Shown here: positions 11,041-23,334 of the stretch, piece by piece
Layout of the letters: every line of letters starts with the position of its first letter
Numbering within the stretch: position 1 is the first letter of the stretch
Assembly (NCBI RefSeq): GCF_947507565.1
Contig: NC_089193.1
Span: 372,001 to 436,000 of the forward strand
Direction of reading: 5' to 3'
DNA: 64,000 nt
Source of the DNA: Oscarella lobularis
Lineage: Eukaryota; Porifera; Homoscleromorpha; Homosclerophorida; Oscarellidae
Position numbers and translations under genes: made by a program
Notes under the pieces: model-generated
What the model saw: the letters and a program-made list of their open reading frames with translations, nothing else
Databases searched by the model: none
Told to the model about the DNA's origin: nothing

Positions 11041-11925
11041 TTTGGGCCGAGATTAACTATTATTTATTAAATCGTAGTTGAACTGAGGTCTCGGAAAATC
11101 ATGAAACTATGCAAAGAAAGCTTGCCAAAGCCTAACAGATTTTTTTAAACTGTGGCTCCTTTACGTCAAAAGGCAAGAAAATTAAGTGAGAAGGAGAGGT
11201 AGCTGAAAAATGTTTTTGGCGCGGTTATATAGTGGCTCCACCCACGCCCTAGAGAGTATGAGCGGGCCCTGCGTTATAACGGTAAATACAATGGAGTCCC
11301 AGCTGTCTGCACGTTTAGATACATACATACCTGCATCAACACGCTCCAGAGTCAAAGGTAAATCGATGCGATTGCTCCTGCAAGTATAATAGGAACAATC
11401 TAGTAACCTCTTGTGCAACCAAAAAGAGACTACCTAAGAAATAAACGACTTTCACGGGAAACACGTGACAGGATCCTTATGATCGAACTCGAAAAGGCTA
11501 TCAGGATGAAGACGTTTTCACATGAATCGTTCTGTTACCTGTACGAAACCGCAAAGAGTACTTTTTGGAAGAAAGCGATGGGATATGACGGAGTAGAAAG
11601 CGGTCGATCTCTCAATACGCGTTGATAAGCGTTTCAGACATATGGAAAAGACTAAAACCGCACTTCACTCACCAACGATCAGAAACGAAACGCTTGTTAC
11701 CGCATTCGCATAAGACAGAGAGGAGAAAAGGGCGATTGAAACAACGCCACGTGACTAAAGACGATGCGCGCGTTATCCGAAGATTTCCACACAGAAAAGA
11801 GTGTCTATCCAGCAAAAAAGTTTTGTACCGTACTCTTTTTCGGAGATATGTCGTTTATTGACAGTAGTTTGGGCTCATATATGCATAGTCGAAGCAGAGA
11901 GCAAGAGCGGTGTTGCAGTAGCTTG
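11041..11925. other. Non-coding stretch with a shared segment
   Basis: No domain-bearing frame is visible. About 11760-11870 resembles 43805-43920: both hold GATGCGCGCGTTATC, then GATTTCCA-ACAGAAAAGA, then a TTTTGTACYGYRTACTCTTT tract. The copy at 43.8 kb has an internal insertion. Short open frames at 11413-11625 and 11622-11861 show no recognisable protein. Confidence 0.45.
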
Positions 11926-11929
11926 TAGA

Positions 11930-12041
11930 ATCGAGAGGGACGCGCTCGCTCACCTGTTATTCGCTTCGAATGCGTTCATAAGCTGATCGAGCCGCTTAAT
12001 TGCATAATAGCGAGAAAACATTTGACGTCTAGCACGCTAAC
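11930..12041 (+). repeat. R1 downstream-flank fragment (copy D)
   Basis: GAGGGACGCGCTCGCTCACC followed by CTTCGAATGCGT and later TAGCGAGAAAACATTTGACG is the same sequence that precedes the first exon beside copies B (15365-15540) and C (24360-24555). Here the match ends exactly where an inverted-repeat element begins (about 12040), so the element appears to have inserted at or replaced the exon. Confidence 0.6.
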
Positions 12042-12984
12042 TAAGATCACGGATTGTAGAGAAATGGATATGAAACGCACGCACGCTAGTGGGATCATCC
12101 GTGACATGGTCACGTGACCGATCTTGCCCGGATTGGTAACCCAGTTGCCTCCGTTGCCTCCCCGGTAGTCTTAAAATTGGCTTGTATTGACAATGGCAAA
12201 ATTCGCACATGCTTAGTCCTTAACGTTTTCACGAAAAAACAACCCATTTTTAACTAAGCAGTGACAGGTAACATTGAATTGTTCCCAAAGGTCACGGTAC
12301 AGAACCGAAAAGTAGCAAAGTGCAGAGAGACTAACTATTAGAAGCTTAGAGGAAGCATACCTAGCCTTTCTCGCTCTGCTGCTTGTCTGTTAATTAATTC
12401 CGCTCAGCATTTTTTCGACCTCTTTCTAGCGCAAACCCGCTCGTTCATATATTAGTCGGGGTTGTAGGGCCATTCTACAGTGGCAGTTCTATCTACTAAA
12501 ACTACAGTATGCGGCTGACTCTCTACAGTTCTCCCAGAAATGCTACACAAACTCCTTCACCATTCCGAGCATAAAAATGCCCGTACTCGGCTATAACGCG
12601 ACGAAACCGGCCTTGCTTGTGGACAAAGCCACAGCAAGGATCATTATTAAACCGTTCCTTATCTTACTGGCTACGCAAACGTAAGCGAATTGACGAAAAC
12701 GCTACACAACCCCTTCCGAAGTAGGTCTCGTGAGAAAACGCGTGAAAACGCTCTTACGAAACCTCCAATAATTTAGGCAAATGGTGCGCTAGGTACTTCG
12801 AAGATGTAGGCATCGATTTACGTTAATCATAGACGGGTGGCGATTAATCTCTTTAGTCAAACAGCACTTGAGTGTGCCAAGCACAAGCGGAGACACGGGG
12901 GCGGGGCATGTCACGGATGATCCCACGCAACATACGGTAGCGTGCGTGCGTTTCATATCCATTTCTCTACAATCCGTGCTAAGA
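12040..12984. mobile_element. Non-autonomous element with ~70-bp inverted ends
   Basis: About 12040-12108 and 12907-12984 are inverted copies of each other: both carry CACGGATTGTAGAGAAATGG, then ATATGAAACGCACGCACGCTA, then GGGATCATCCGTGACATG. The right end has a roughly 10-base extra segment. The ~800 bp between encodes nothing I recognise. This is consistent with a non-autonomous DNA transposon; no target-site duplication was identified. Confidence 0.55.
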
Positions 12985-12986
12985 TT

Positions 12987-13483
12987 AGCCTCGGTTCCAG
13001 ACCCTCTCTCTCACCCGGATGTTACCGATCCTCGGAGGGAGAGAGGGTCTGGTACGGTCCCGCCCCTAACCCCGCCTATTATGACGTGGGGGAACAGTAT
13101 GGCGGACGAGCTGTACAAAGATCGTTCGTTCGCACCCGTTTCGCAAGTCCTACAGCTATCCGATTAATTTCTCTGTTTCGACTGCTTACTCTTTTCTAAA
13201 AGCCACTTCTATTCGACCGAGGTCTTCGGAATAGAACTTAGTACGCGATCGGTTCCTTGGTCGAATAGAAGTGGCTTTTAGAAAAGAGTAAGCAGTCGAA
13301 ACAGAGAAATTAATCGGATAGCTGTAGGACGTGCGAAACGGGTGCGAACGAACGATCTTTGTACAGCTCGTCCGCCATACTGTTCCCGCACGTCATAATA
13401 GGCGGGGTTAGGGCCGGGACCGTACCAGACCTATCTCCGAGGATCGGTAACATCCGGGGGAGAGAGGGTCTGGAACCGAGGCT
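12987..13483. mobile_element. Large palindrome with ~235-bp arms
   Basis: Left arm about 12987-13223 and right arm about 13253-13483 are near-perfect reverse complements around a ~30-base centre. Each arm also contains a smaller internal foldback (CCAGACCCTCTCTC pairing with GAGAGAGGGTCTGG near 12999-13052). Termini read GCCTCGG/CCGAGGC as in the foldback at 10606. Open frames across it are symmetrical by-products. It is probably a foldback-type element. Confidence 0.85.
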
Positions 13484-13599
13484 ATGCTAAGATACGGAAG
13501 GCGAACTGAACGAATTCGAACTTTCGGCCTGTCCCAGCGTTCTGCATGGTTCTGCACACAAAGCAGCGTGAAGCATTCTACTGCAGTAGAGTCCTCCAT

Positions 13600-14180
13600 C
13601 TAGTTTCGAACACATCAAGTTTGGAACAGGCGTTTATACCTTAAAACAGACTAGGATAGAAAACGGTTAAAAGCGAAAATGTAGCACAATAACTCACAAA
13701 TCTTCGTGTAAAATTGCAGCTCTCTCCGTTGAGTGGTATAGGAGTAAGCGCAGTTAGAAGAGGAGGAAGTCATGTGATCTGTCTTTCGAACACACCCATC
13801 GGCTTTCGAACAGCATCTCTAACTCTGTTATCAGTCATCGCACAGAGACGTACTATATACCGTTGGAAAGCTTAAAGCCTCTTCTATTTAGCTAAATTTA
13901 CGCGATTGTCGTAGATTGCATTCTCGCTGAGATATCGCCAGTAGAGTACCGACGGGTAGCGAAATCTCGATTGGAACGCAAGTTTTTTCTTAGCCAACTG
14001 GTTCTACGCCTTCAAACGCCACCAAATCGTGCATGCAGTCTTCCTGTACTGCTCTCTCTAGGATTCGACCGTTATGTAGCTATAAACTTCTTATTCGATC
14101 CCTTCACACGTTTTTGGTACGGCTTGAAAGCTGGGAATTTGCCAAGAAAGTTTTGCTGCAAAGGAGGGCTGGTACCCGGA
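13600..14180. repeat. Segmental duplication block B, copy 1
   Basis: Direct duplicate of about 62090-62590, beginning CTAGTTTCGAACACATCAAG in both. The part from about 13875 to 14050 equals the left terminal repeat of the inverted-repeat element at 62364-63426, but here no right terminal repeat follows, so this copy is solo or truncated. No coding sequence is recognised. Confidence 0.75.
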
Positions 14181-14289
14181 TACATTTTTATTTAGTAATT
14201 TCCTCATCTCTACACTACTACGCTACGCTCTAAACTGCTCCACGGAAAGAAATGAAAGCGCTAAAAACAATTAAATAGGGAGTCGAAAC

Positions 14290-15548
14290 AAGATCGAGAA
14301 AAAAAGAGATTAAAAAATCACTCCTCCCTCTCACACAGCATCGGATAGCAAAACGAATACCTTCGTCGAAACCTCCTCGCGAGCCAAAATCTAAAGAAAC
14401 GAAGCCAGCATCTATTCAAAACAACGAAGTACATACCAAAATAAGCCGAAATGAAGCGCGTTTGTGTTTGCGTGACCCAGGTCGCACCACGTGGAGGTCC
14501 AGACGCTTCGCAACCCAGCCGACCCTCACCAACGGCATGAATTAGATCAGAACCCACCATAAGTGAGTCTCCGAGGTTCGTTGCCACCCCGGGAGACGGC
14601 TTTCGCCACCGCCGAAGAGGCCCGCTCATCGTGTGCTCGACGTGGAGGAGAGCCGGCGAACGCCGACGCTGTCCCGCGTAAGACCAAAGAAACAATCCTT
14701 GGTCAGACGGAGCGTGTTTTCCCAGCGCAAAAGCCGCTAGAGGTCTTAGGGATGTGCCTCTAATCACTTTCGCACCGTTGCTCCAGGACCATGCGTCGGA
14801 ATATCGCTCGCCCCTCGGGCTCCCTGTCTTCCAACGACTAACCAAGCGTACGAGCGAGTTCTCAAGCGACGGGGTTACGTAAAGAGGGAGAGTGCCGTGC
14901 ACGACTTTATGTACTCCCTCGCGAACGATGACGCCAACGTTTCTCTGATTGGACGTCGGGTGTTCGCAATTAACCGCAGCGACGTCACGAGAGAGAGCGT
15001 TGCTTTTTGCACCTCTACGCGCAACCAAATAAGGTAATGATTGGAGCGATCATGCGCGTGCAGCGTTTCTCCCAAAAAAAAGGAAACAAGAGACGAGCAC
15101 GTGCACGCGTGCATACGGACAAGATGTCGGATATGTGACGTCAACGTTTCGTTCACGATCTCAACGAAACGAGACGAAAACGCGTTGAAAGGCGACAAGA
15201 AACGTTCGATCGAGTTCGCCTCTCGAAAGGATTGCGGCGAACTCGATGGAATCGCTGTAAATAGAGAACTCGCGATATCGAGTCGTAGATCGGTCGAATA
15301 GTAGTTTCGTGACCTAAATTCAAAGCAGGGACCAACAGTTTCTAGGAATTCGCTCGTGGAATTGAGAGGGGCGCTCTCGCTTACCTGCGTTTCGCTTCGA
15401 ATGCGTAAACAAGCCCTCTGAACCACTTCGACGCCGATTCCGTCACTTTTCGATCAATCTTTGGTTGCGTAGAGACAATCGATTGCCTAAATCGCACAAA
15501 AATCGGAGACTAGCGAGAAAACATTTTAGGTCGAGCACGCTAAACAAA
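14290..15548 (-). repeat. R1 dispersed family, copy B
   Basis: Reverse-oriented relative of copies A and C, with the same hairpin (about 14570-14600) and the donor-like TTTG|GTATGT at 14437/14436. It carries a 24-bp insertion near 14682-14705 absent from A and C. A 236-codon open frame runs 15028-14318, but copies A and C have a TAG where B has an AAG-type change, and A has further frameshifts, so I regard the frame as fortuitous. The right part (15365-15548) is the promoter-like flank shared with copy C. Confidence 0.7.
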
Positions 15549-15549
15549 G

Positions 15550-15676
15550 ATGGAGGTCGAAACCTAAGGAGTTCGAGCTTTCGCGACGTTCGGCGCACCG
15601 GGTAGCGACGAGCTTCCATCTGCAGGACAGCGTTTCGACCTCATCAACGCTGGACTGCTTTACGATGATGTTGCGT
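15550..15676 (+). pseudogene. Broken copy of the 24564 first exon
   Basis: Aligns with the first exon at 24564-24688 through the shared tracts TTCGAGCTTTCGCGACGTT, GGCGCACCGGG and GATGATGTTGCGTAAGG (with the donor). After ATGGAGGTCGAAACC it reads TAA, so the frame closes at codon 6. It has no recognisable second exon downstream. This is a decayed duplicate of promoter plus first exon. Confidence 0.7.
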
Positions 15677-15679
15677 AAG

Positions 15680-18600
15680 GCGATTTCCTCGTAAAGGTAA
15701 GAAACGTATTAGGAAAGCGTTAGAGCAACGTTTTGTGTTCTGAAAATGTTTTCTAGTATATTTAGTTCACGCAAAAGACAGCAAAAGGTAGGAGATGTCA
15801 TTCGATGTACAATCTGAGTCGTTTACATCAAAATGAACAGAAGACGTACGTTCTCTCTTGACATGGAGCCCACATTTTCTTGTAGAAAAGGTACATGTAT
15901 AGTCTGTGGCGATAACGATATGTTGACCTAATCAATGGTTAAAGTTTAGAGTTCTCAAGACACGTACCAGGCACTGGCCACTGCCGGAGGAACTGATAGG
16001 CGCAGAGGCGTAGCTTTCTCACTTTCTCGTGATAGCTCCTTACGCGTAGACTACAGGACACCGGAAAATTAAATTTGTTAGAGACTACAGGGCGCCGCGA
16101 AATTAAACTTGTTAGATCATCACACCGCTTATACTTCAGGCATTTATCTCCTTGCAGAATAGCTTCAGAAATAGGTTGTTTATCTCCATCTGATCAACCA
16201 ATAAAGCGTCGCCCCTCTAATGAGCAGGAACCACCGATCACGTGGCCCTTGTTATGAGAACACAAACTTCCGGACCAAATGACTTATTTACTCCATAGTC
16301 ACTGCACTTGAATGCGGCGCATCATAAGCTCTCAGAAAGCCTCGCTTTCTTAGCACACTAACATATTGGTCACTGCATTAAAATGCTAGCGCTCTTCCTT
16401 AATTAAATAGATTGTTCTTATCAGTTAGGTATCTATGTTGCTTTACCAACCCAAAATAACAAGAGAACATTCAAGAATGAAGCTCAATTTCCGCTTACAT
16501 TTACCTCCGCTTCTTTACCGCGGAACTAGTATAAAGGTTTCTTTATGAAGGATATTTGGGAAGCATACATCCTTCTTTGTCAGACTCGCGTGCCTGCTTA
16601 TGAAAGTATAACGGAAATCAGTTGTTAGATTAATACGTGTATATAAATATGCGTTGAGGCTACTGGGCTTCCAGCAATTAAGCAAAGGAGAAGACATGCG
16701 TTCTCTTCTGGTGCTAGTATGGTTGCTCAGTGCTGCAGTGCTGCAGTGCCCTAGATTATTATGAAAGTAAGCAGAGGAAGACAGATTTTCGCCAGAAAAC
16801 TTTATCCCTGCAGATAATGATTGTTCGTGAGACAATGTCTACACGGGTTTCCGGCGAATGGGCAGAGTGAAAAAGAGGTCATAGTGGGCGTTTTACCTCA
16901 GTGCGTGCGCAATCGCATAAATTTGCCTCACGGCTACGTTCACACTGTCGTCGTGTTCAAGGGATATTCTGACCACGTTCCGGGTGGCATGAATTATCCC
17001 AGGTACATCAACACTAAACACGTCGATACGAATCATTATGAACGCGGAACCACCTACGAGGGCAGAGCAATACGACTCCAAATGAAATTGAGGAATTTCT
17101 GAGACAGTACGGAAGTCATTATTAGACGCTTGGAAGAAATTGTAAAGATTTCTAACGAAATTCTTGATCACAGCTCATCCCTGCTAAGTTGAGCAATGAC
17201 GTACTGATTCTTCTCTGTCAATTGCAATGTCTTTGATTGATCTTGTTCTTGTTCGTATTGCTCAATCTGCCGCAGATGCAACTGTCATGTCTTCAATGCA
17301 ATTATATTTATCCTTCACGCCGGAAGTAGAGTGAGTGCGGCGCGTACGTGCATGTTCCGCGGGAGGCTTCTATTACAATTTCGAGTCTTCTCTTCTAAGT
17401 TGCTCTCAGCTAAGTTCGCTTCGCTGTAATGCTAATTTACATATATTCATCATGAAGTTTGCGGTCTCGATCTCTTGCTTTACGCCCCGCCCCCTTTTAC
17501 TGGACTGCATGACTTCCGTCACTGAAAGTGACAGGTAATTGTTCTAGATAATCAAATGCGTGGTGGCTACCTCATTCACGACCACAGGCTCCAACACATT
17601 CTTTTTGACCACGCCTACACGTGCACCGTGATGTTAGAGCCATACACGCAATGTTTTGGAGCCCAGCGTCGAATTATCGAGCAGCTGTTTGCATATGGAA
17701 ATCAAGAGAAACGCGTTCGCTCACCTGAGCGTTTCGAAAGCTCACCTGCGCGTGGAGACGAATGCAGCGAATGCAGTCACTTTCAGGGCCGATTCAACAA
17801 AGATTTGAGATTATTGTCATCTATTTTCATGCCCCGGAGGAAGATTTGATTGTCGACATCGCGTAAAGATCGCGCAGTACAGAGATAAAAATGTAGGGAA
17901 ACTCTATATCCGGGATTGTCGCTAGTTCATCGTTCGTTGCTCGCTGCTGTCTACAATGAGTTCTGTTGACGAGAATGGTTAGATGGTCGTCTGTCTTGTT
18001 ACCGTAGCGACAGATGCATGCACTACTGTTGAACGGGTCCCCCAAACGCGTTTCCGACACGTTTTCCGAGGCATTATACCCTTTATCCGCGCAACCTCGC
18101 CTTTCGTTTAGCGACGCTTTAAAGTCAAGACGTCTATGAAAGCGCGAAATTGTGCCAAACGTACCCCACCTCATCACCAATTTCGCAACGAGATGACTCG
18201 ATTGCACTTCGTATAGGGCTTGCAGAAACTCGTCGCATCGACGATCGCGACCCTTTCGAAGTCGTGTGCAATGATCGAGGCGCTTACTGCTGCTACTCAG
18301 GGAGCCGACCTGAAAGGCAACTGCGCATTAATTAAGACAAATGCAGAGATGCAGGTATATAAATGTTTTTCACGAGAGTGCGCTGTCAGCATATGTAGCG
18401 GTGTCTGCAGATCGATGCATCTTCCTTTTTAATTTTCTAGGCTCTGCTTTCTCTAAATCCCATGCAACTCTTCATGGTAGTCTTCCGCTGCTGCGGTTCC
18501 CCGTTCTCTTGGAAGTAGGACGATAGCAGTTTGGCAAATATTCGTATTTCTTACGCTTTATAGGGCTTCGTCGATGAATCATCGGAAACCTATTACAATG

Positions 18601-18960
18601 CTTCTATTCATTCTTTCAGCTATTTTTATCTACATGGCGCCAGGAGAAATTTAGCAAAAGGTGCTCAACACGCATGCGAGCTAGTATATATCAGAGATCC
18701 TTACTTGGCTTCAGACAGTCTTATCGGGTTGGAGCACGTACATCGATCAGCACAGTCAAATTGAAGTTCTCAATCCAACCTCGAGTCTCGACTTTAGAAT
18801 TCTACATTTGAGGTTCGACAACAAATAGGTACGTTTTGTCGTGATACGACACTGAGTATATGAAACGCTGAATGAATCAATCGCATCGTGCTTGGGCCTG
18901 AAATCTTTCTCTCTGTTTATCTTCGTAGCGATTTAAGACGGAGAAGAATAAGTAACGACA
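15680..18960. other. Intergenic, only doubtful open frames
   Basis: About 3.3 kb without a gene I can defend. Open stretches at 16821-17102 (plus, 93 codons), 17556-17849 (plus) and 18207-17827 (minus) have no recognised domain or paralogue in the window. A stretch at 18220-18354 could be an exon ending at CAG|GTATAT but has no partner. The right end should include the sushi gene promoter. Confidence 0.4.
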
Positions 18961-18964
18961 AAAG

Positions 18965-21900
18965 ATGCATCTTTTCTATCTCGTTCTGATGCTCACCGCT
19001 ACTTTGGGCGGTTCTCTGGCACTGAGTACATCCTTTTCTCACACCCAGTTAATCTTATCTATAACCTGCAGCGTTATCTTTTGTTCCATACAGGATGTTT
19101 CAGACCACGTCCTCCCCGAAACGGCGACGTTCACGTTGTCAATGAAACGGCGACGTTCTCGTGTAAATCGTCAGAAGGTTACGTTCTCTCGGGTTCGCCA
19201 ACGTCAGTTTGTCAACCGGGCTCGTGGTATGGATATACCTGGACAAGGAAAGTCCCCAAGTGCAGAAAACGTATGGGTTGAACTATAAGAATGTACCTCG
19301 CAGCTCTAGAGTGTTGTTTAATTAGGATATTGCGCTCGTCTGTTTGAACCAGAGAACGGCCGTTTGAACTTGACACGTCACCTAGCGTTTTTTCGATGTC
19401 AGGACGGCTTTAGGCTGGTAGGAAGCAGAAATCGAACTTGCCTGCATAATGGAACTAAGGCTGCACATTGGTCTGGTTCGCCTGTTTGGTGTTCGCGTAA
19501 GGCGCTTTTAATTAATATCCTTAGTTACGTGTTATTATTTCTTACCCTCAGCTTGCGCTGCTCCTCCGGCGGTGAAACGCGGTTTTTTGGTTGAGCAGGA
19601 CAGGCTGACGGCAAAGTACGCATGCAAGCGTCGTCACTCTATGATAGGAGATTCGACAATATTGTGTAATGCGTCATCGAATATATGGGCGTCTCCTGCA
19701 ACGTGTGTGAAGACAGGTAGGTACTGCTTTGAAGAATTTCATCTGAGTGCTACATCGTCTATTTCATTAGGTTGCCCTAATCTGCATCATCCTCTAAACG
19801 GTGTTGTGCACTATAACAAAAAGTTGTCGCATGTGCACTACACTTGCAACCAGGGATATCTTTTGTTTGGCTCTCCGTACCGATCTTGCAATGAGACAAC
19901 AGGCAGATGGTCAGGATCGAGGCCTTCATGCACCTCATCAGACGGTACAGAAAATTCTTACTTAAAACCCAACTGTACTTCTTTTTATAGCTAGTATTAA
20001 GCGCTTCAAACACTGCGGTGTTTTGGGACATCCTCTTCGTGGGCAAGTGTCATTCGACGAAGTCAGCTATACTAAACTCGAAGCGACGTACACCTGCAAT
20101 CCTGGCTTTTTCCGTCATGGAAACGAAAGAAGAGTTTGCATAAGCTATCGGCAAAAGTGGTCAGGCTCCACCGCAAAATGCATGCGTGCGTGTGAAAATA
20201 ACGATTTAATTGAGTAGCTTTTATTGTGAGTGTCTAGCTTGTCCTCCCATAAGCGAGCACCTGAGAAATGGACGCGTGACAGTTTCAAGAAATCGTGCTT
20301 ACTACACCTGCGATCATGGTTACAATTTGAAAGGGCGTAAGATTCGGCGATGCAATCGACGCACGCACCGTTGGTCTAACTCGCCTCCACGTTGCACGCA
20401 TTGTGAGTGCATAAATACTACTAACATAACTAGTTATGTCTCTTATTTATTAATTAAATTAGTCTGTCGTCGACCGAATGCTCCGCTTCAGGGATCAGTT
20501 TTGATTGACGGTTTCTTTGCCAACTATTCCTGCATTTCGGGACACCGACTTGTTGGGCCATCATCAATACAATGTGTATCAGGAAGATGGGTGTCTGATC
20601 CTCCGAGTTGTGTTCTAGGTAAGGTAAAGGAAGATTGATTTGCGACGTTACATGCTTACAGTATAACTTGCATAGGTTGCTCAACTGCACTTGGTATAGA
20701 TAACGGCAATGTCTACATCAACGGGTCGGTTGCGGTGTACAGCTGCAAATCTGGCTACAGGCTCGCAAAGGAAAGCAAACGATACTGTAAAAAGAGTTCC
20801 TGGAGAGATTCTTTTTACTGGGATTCTTCACGCGAGCCTTGGTGCACTCGTACGTGTTTAGCGATTTATATAAGGCTTTGCAGGTTACTTTGGATTTGTT
20901 ATACTTTAGGCTGCCTAAAACCAGTAGCGCCTAAAAATGGACGCGTAACGGAAAGAGAAAACGAAGCTACATACGATTGCGATTATAAATTTGCATTGCT
21001 CGGCGCAGAAACTCTCACCTGCACTGAATCAGGAAAGTGGTCGGCTCCTGCTCCCGTTTGCATGAAACCAAGTAAATTTTTATCCTTTAATCAAGATCAC
21101 GTTTTTGTCTGTTAATTAATATTTTAGAGTGCGGTTTAGTAAAAATAGATTATTCTCTGCGAGTAGCGTACTCAGAGTTTAATGGAACTTGGATAGCGAC
21201 GTTCACATGTCGATATGGGCAGAATTTATTTGGAGATGAAAAGAAGTTCTGCAAGGGGAGCGACACGCGCTGGCGTGGTTCAAACTTTGACGTTCAATTG
21301 CCTACATGTTCAAGTGCGAATCTCATCTCTTAGTCGATTTAGTTACGAATCAAATTGCATCTTTCTTTTTAGGCTGCCCTATTTTGGAACTTGACAACGG
21401 CAATGTGGTTCAGGATGGCGTCAGTGCTACATATTCTTGCAACGTCGGTTTCAGACTTGATGGAAGTCGAACTAGAACGTGCGTCAAATATTCCGGGAAA
21501 TGGAGTGGATGTCCACCTGTTTGCTCTTTTTCCTCTGGTATTTGATAATTGTGAAAGTAACATATTGTAGAGTGGCTTTGTAGAAGATGGCCAAGGTGAC
21601 CCGTCTGAAGAAGACTTCTACTTAACATGCTGCTCTCCTCCTAAACCACCTAATGGATCGGTTGTCCTAACATCCCCACGAAAAGGCGTACGTTTGGCAA
21701 AATATATCTGCGACAGCGGCTTCAGATTGACAGGAAGGGGTCATACACGAGAGTGCAGTTCTTCATTTAATTACTGGTTACCAGGGTTCGAACCATCGTG
21801 CTCGTCAAGTAGGTATACGCTTATGGATCATAGATTAAGTTGAACCACTTTGCCACAGCATGCCCGTCTCTCTCAAATCCGCGAAAAGGAGAAGTTCTGG

Positions 21901-22714
21901 TCATAGGATCTCGAGCAGTATACTCGTGCCATGCTCCGTTCATACTATACGGAAACGCGGAGCGGCTGTGTTCAAATGTAACGCGGCAGTGGATAGGCGA
22001 AGCTCCTGTCTGCTCGAGTGAGAGTTATCTGACGAGTATGATTAATTTGAAGATTGTCTAATTTTGTTTTAATTAAGGCTGCTCCGCGCCACCTGACCTA
22101 GTAAACGGTCTGTTCGAAATTCTGGGCACGTCTTTTCCTTTTAGTTTACATGTAAGATACGCCTGCAATGAGAGTTACCGCTTGGTCGGAATATCCGATA
22201 ACTATTGTTCGGATGGCGAATGGCTTGCGCCAGTACCGTTCTGTTCAGGTTCTGTTTGAAAATGGGGTTTTGGGTATGCAAAATTTTTCTCATCTTGTAT
22301 TAGTGTGTCCGCCTCCGCCTCGTTCGTCAAACGAATTCGTCCAAGAGTTGGGATCCGTGGCGACGTACATCTGCAGTGACCGGGAACTTGTCATGTATGG
22401 AGACTCATCGATTACTTGCAATGCTCTAACAAAGAAGTGGTCTAAATCGAAACGAAGTTGCGTCCCAAGTAAAGTCAGTAACTTTTTCTAAGCACAATTA
22501 ACTGATTCTTCTCTCTAATTATAAAGGATCATGCCTTCTGGACTACAACGTCCCTCTTTACGGAAAAGTTGAAAGAAGCCTAAACCCAACGTTCGTAGAA
22601 ACTTTCTCATGCGTCGAAGGCTTCGAAATCGTAGGCGATTCCGTTCGACATTGCATTAATGGATCGTGGAATGGTCCCTTGCCGACGTGTAAACAAATCC
22701 AACACAAATACTAG
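18965..22714 (+). CDS. Secreted protein with 16 sushi (CCP) domains
   Basis: Inferred 952-residue secreted protein: a signal peptide (starting MHLFYLVLMLTATLGG) in exon 1, then one sushi/CCP domain per exon, all introns phase 1. Exons: 18965-19025, 19094-19270, 19326-19496, 19552-19716, 19771-19944, 19991-20185, 20238-20402, 20463-20618, 20676-20849, 20910-21071, 21128-21313, 21373-21537, 21584-21808, 21859-22017, 22078-22248, 22304-22468, 22527-22714. The sum is a multiple of three. Each domain shows the four-cysteine sushi pattern with conserved W near the end (for example GKWSAPAPVC). No transmembrane segment or anchor follows the last domain. Sushi arrays bind proteins or glycans in complement regulators and adhesion proteins; the partner here is unknown. 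A broken copy of exons 11-16 lies at 41.8 kb. Confidence 0.9.
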
Positions 22715-23030
22715 CATGATGTTTCCATGTTTTTGCTCACCTCCGTCTGCATTCTTTTTCTGCGCTGCGCTTGATTTTTGCTAACTCTTTGAACGCTCAT
22801 GAAAGAGATAAAAAACCTCTTGTAATCCGGGCACTCTTCCTTCTACTTTGGTTACCTTAATTGTCAAATAGCTTTCAAGTCATCATTGCGATTCAGAGAG
22901 TGAGAGATACATGTATCTCGGCTGTAGAAGTAAAATTTATTTAATGGACGGTATTGCCAGTAAATGTGGGTCGTTCAGCGTTTCCTTTTCAAAGTAATCT
23001 ATTTTTTTCCACGTTTTTAGTGGTATTTTT
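22715..23030 (+). repeat. 3' flank shared with the tyrosinase-like relic
   Basis: Starting at the stop codon context CTAGCATGATGTTTCCATG, this segment is closely matched at about 26652-26975 after the tyrosinase-like frame. Shared tracts include TTCTTTTTCTGCGCTGCGC, CTTTGAACGCTCATGAAA and ATCTCGGCTGTAGAAGTAA. It is probably the sushi gene 3' UTR plus flank, duplicated behind another gene. Confidence 0.75.
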
Positions 23031-23330
23031 TATTACTTTTGAACCGCACGCAGCATGCAGGAGTTTGATTTCCGTCGGCGCTATTGTAGTACACAGAGAA
23101 AGCTCTTCCCGAAAAGGTTAACGTGTCTAAGAAGGCTTGACAATGGGCAAATAAATTTTACTTCCATGCGATACGTGGTTCCCAGCTGAATGATTATATA
23201 TCAATACGTTCTTCACTACTACTATACGCCTAAAAGACTATCAAAACTACCATACGAAAAGTCATGAAAACAAAAACGCAATTTAAGTGAGACAAAGCAA
23301 GATGTAGTAAATAAAAATAAGAGCTAAACT
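23031..23330. other. Intergenic, nothing recognised
   Basis: AT-rich sequence between the sushi 3' flank and R1 copy C. It contains AATAAA-type hexamers (near 23150 and 23309), but no gene or repeat is evident. Confidence 0.4.
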
Positions 23331-23334
23331 GTCA

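Noticed and set aside
11413-11861. Two overlapping plus-strand frames rich in basic residues
   Set aside because: No start context, domain or conservation beyond a short segment shared with 43.8 kb, where the frame is not kept.
12868-13199. Open frames at 12868-13167 and 12942-13199
   Set aside because: They lie on the palindrome arm and reflect its composition; no protein family is recognisable.
14318-15028. 236-codon minus-strand open frame in R1 copy B
   Set aside because: The frame is interrupted by stops and shifts in copies A and C, and I see no domain; the conserved parts are the hairpin and donor, not the codons.
17827-18207. 126-codon minus-strand frame
   Set aside because: Overlaps other open frames on the plus strand, no recognised motif, no paralogue in the window.
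21785-21800. GGTTCGAACC resembling a tRNA B box
   Set aside because: It lies inside a sushi-coding exon with no A box, acceptor stem or cloverleaf around it.
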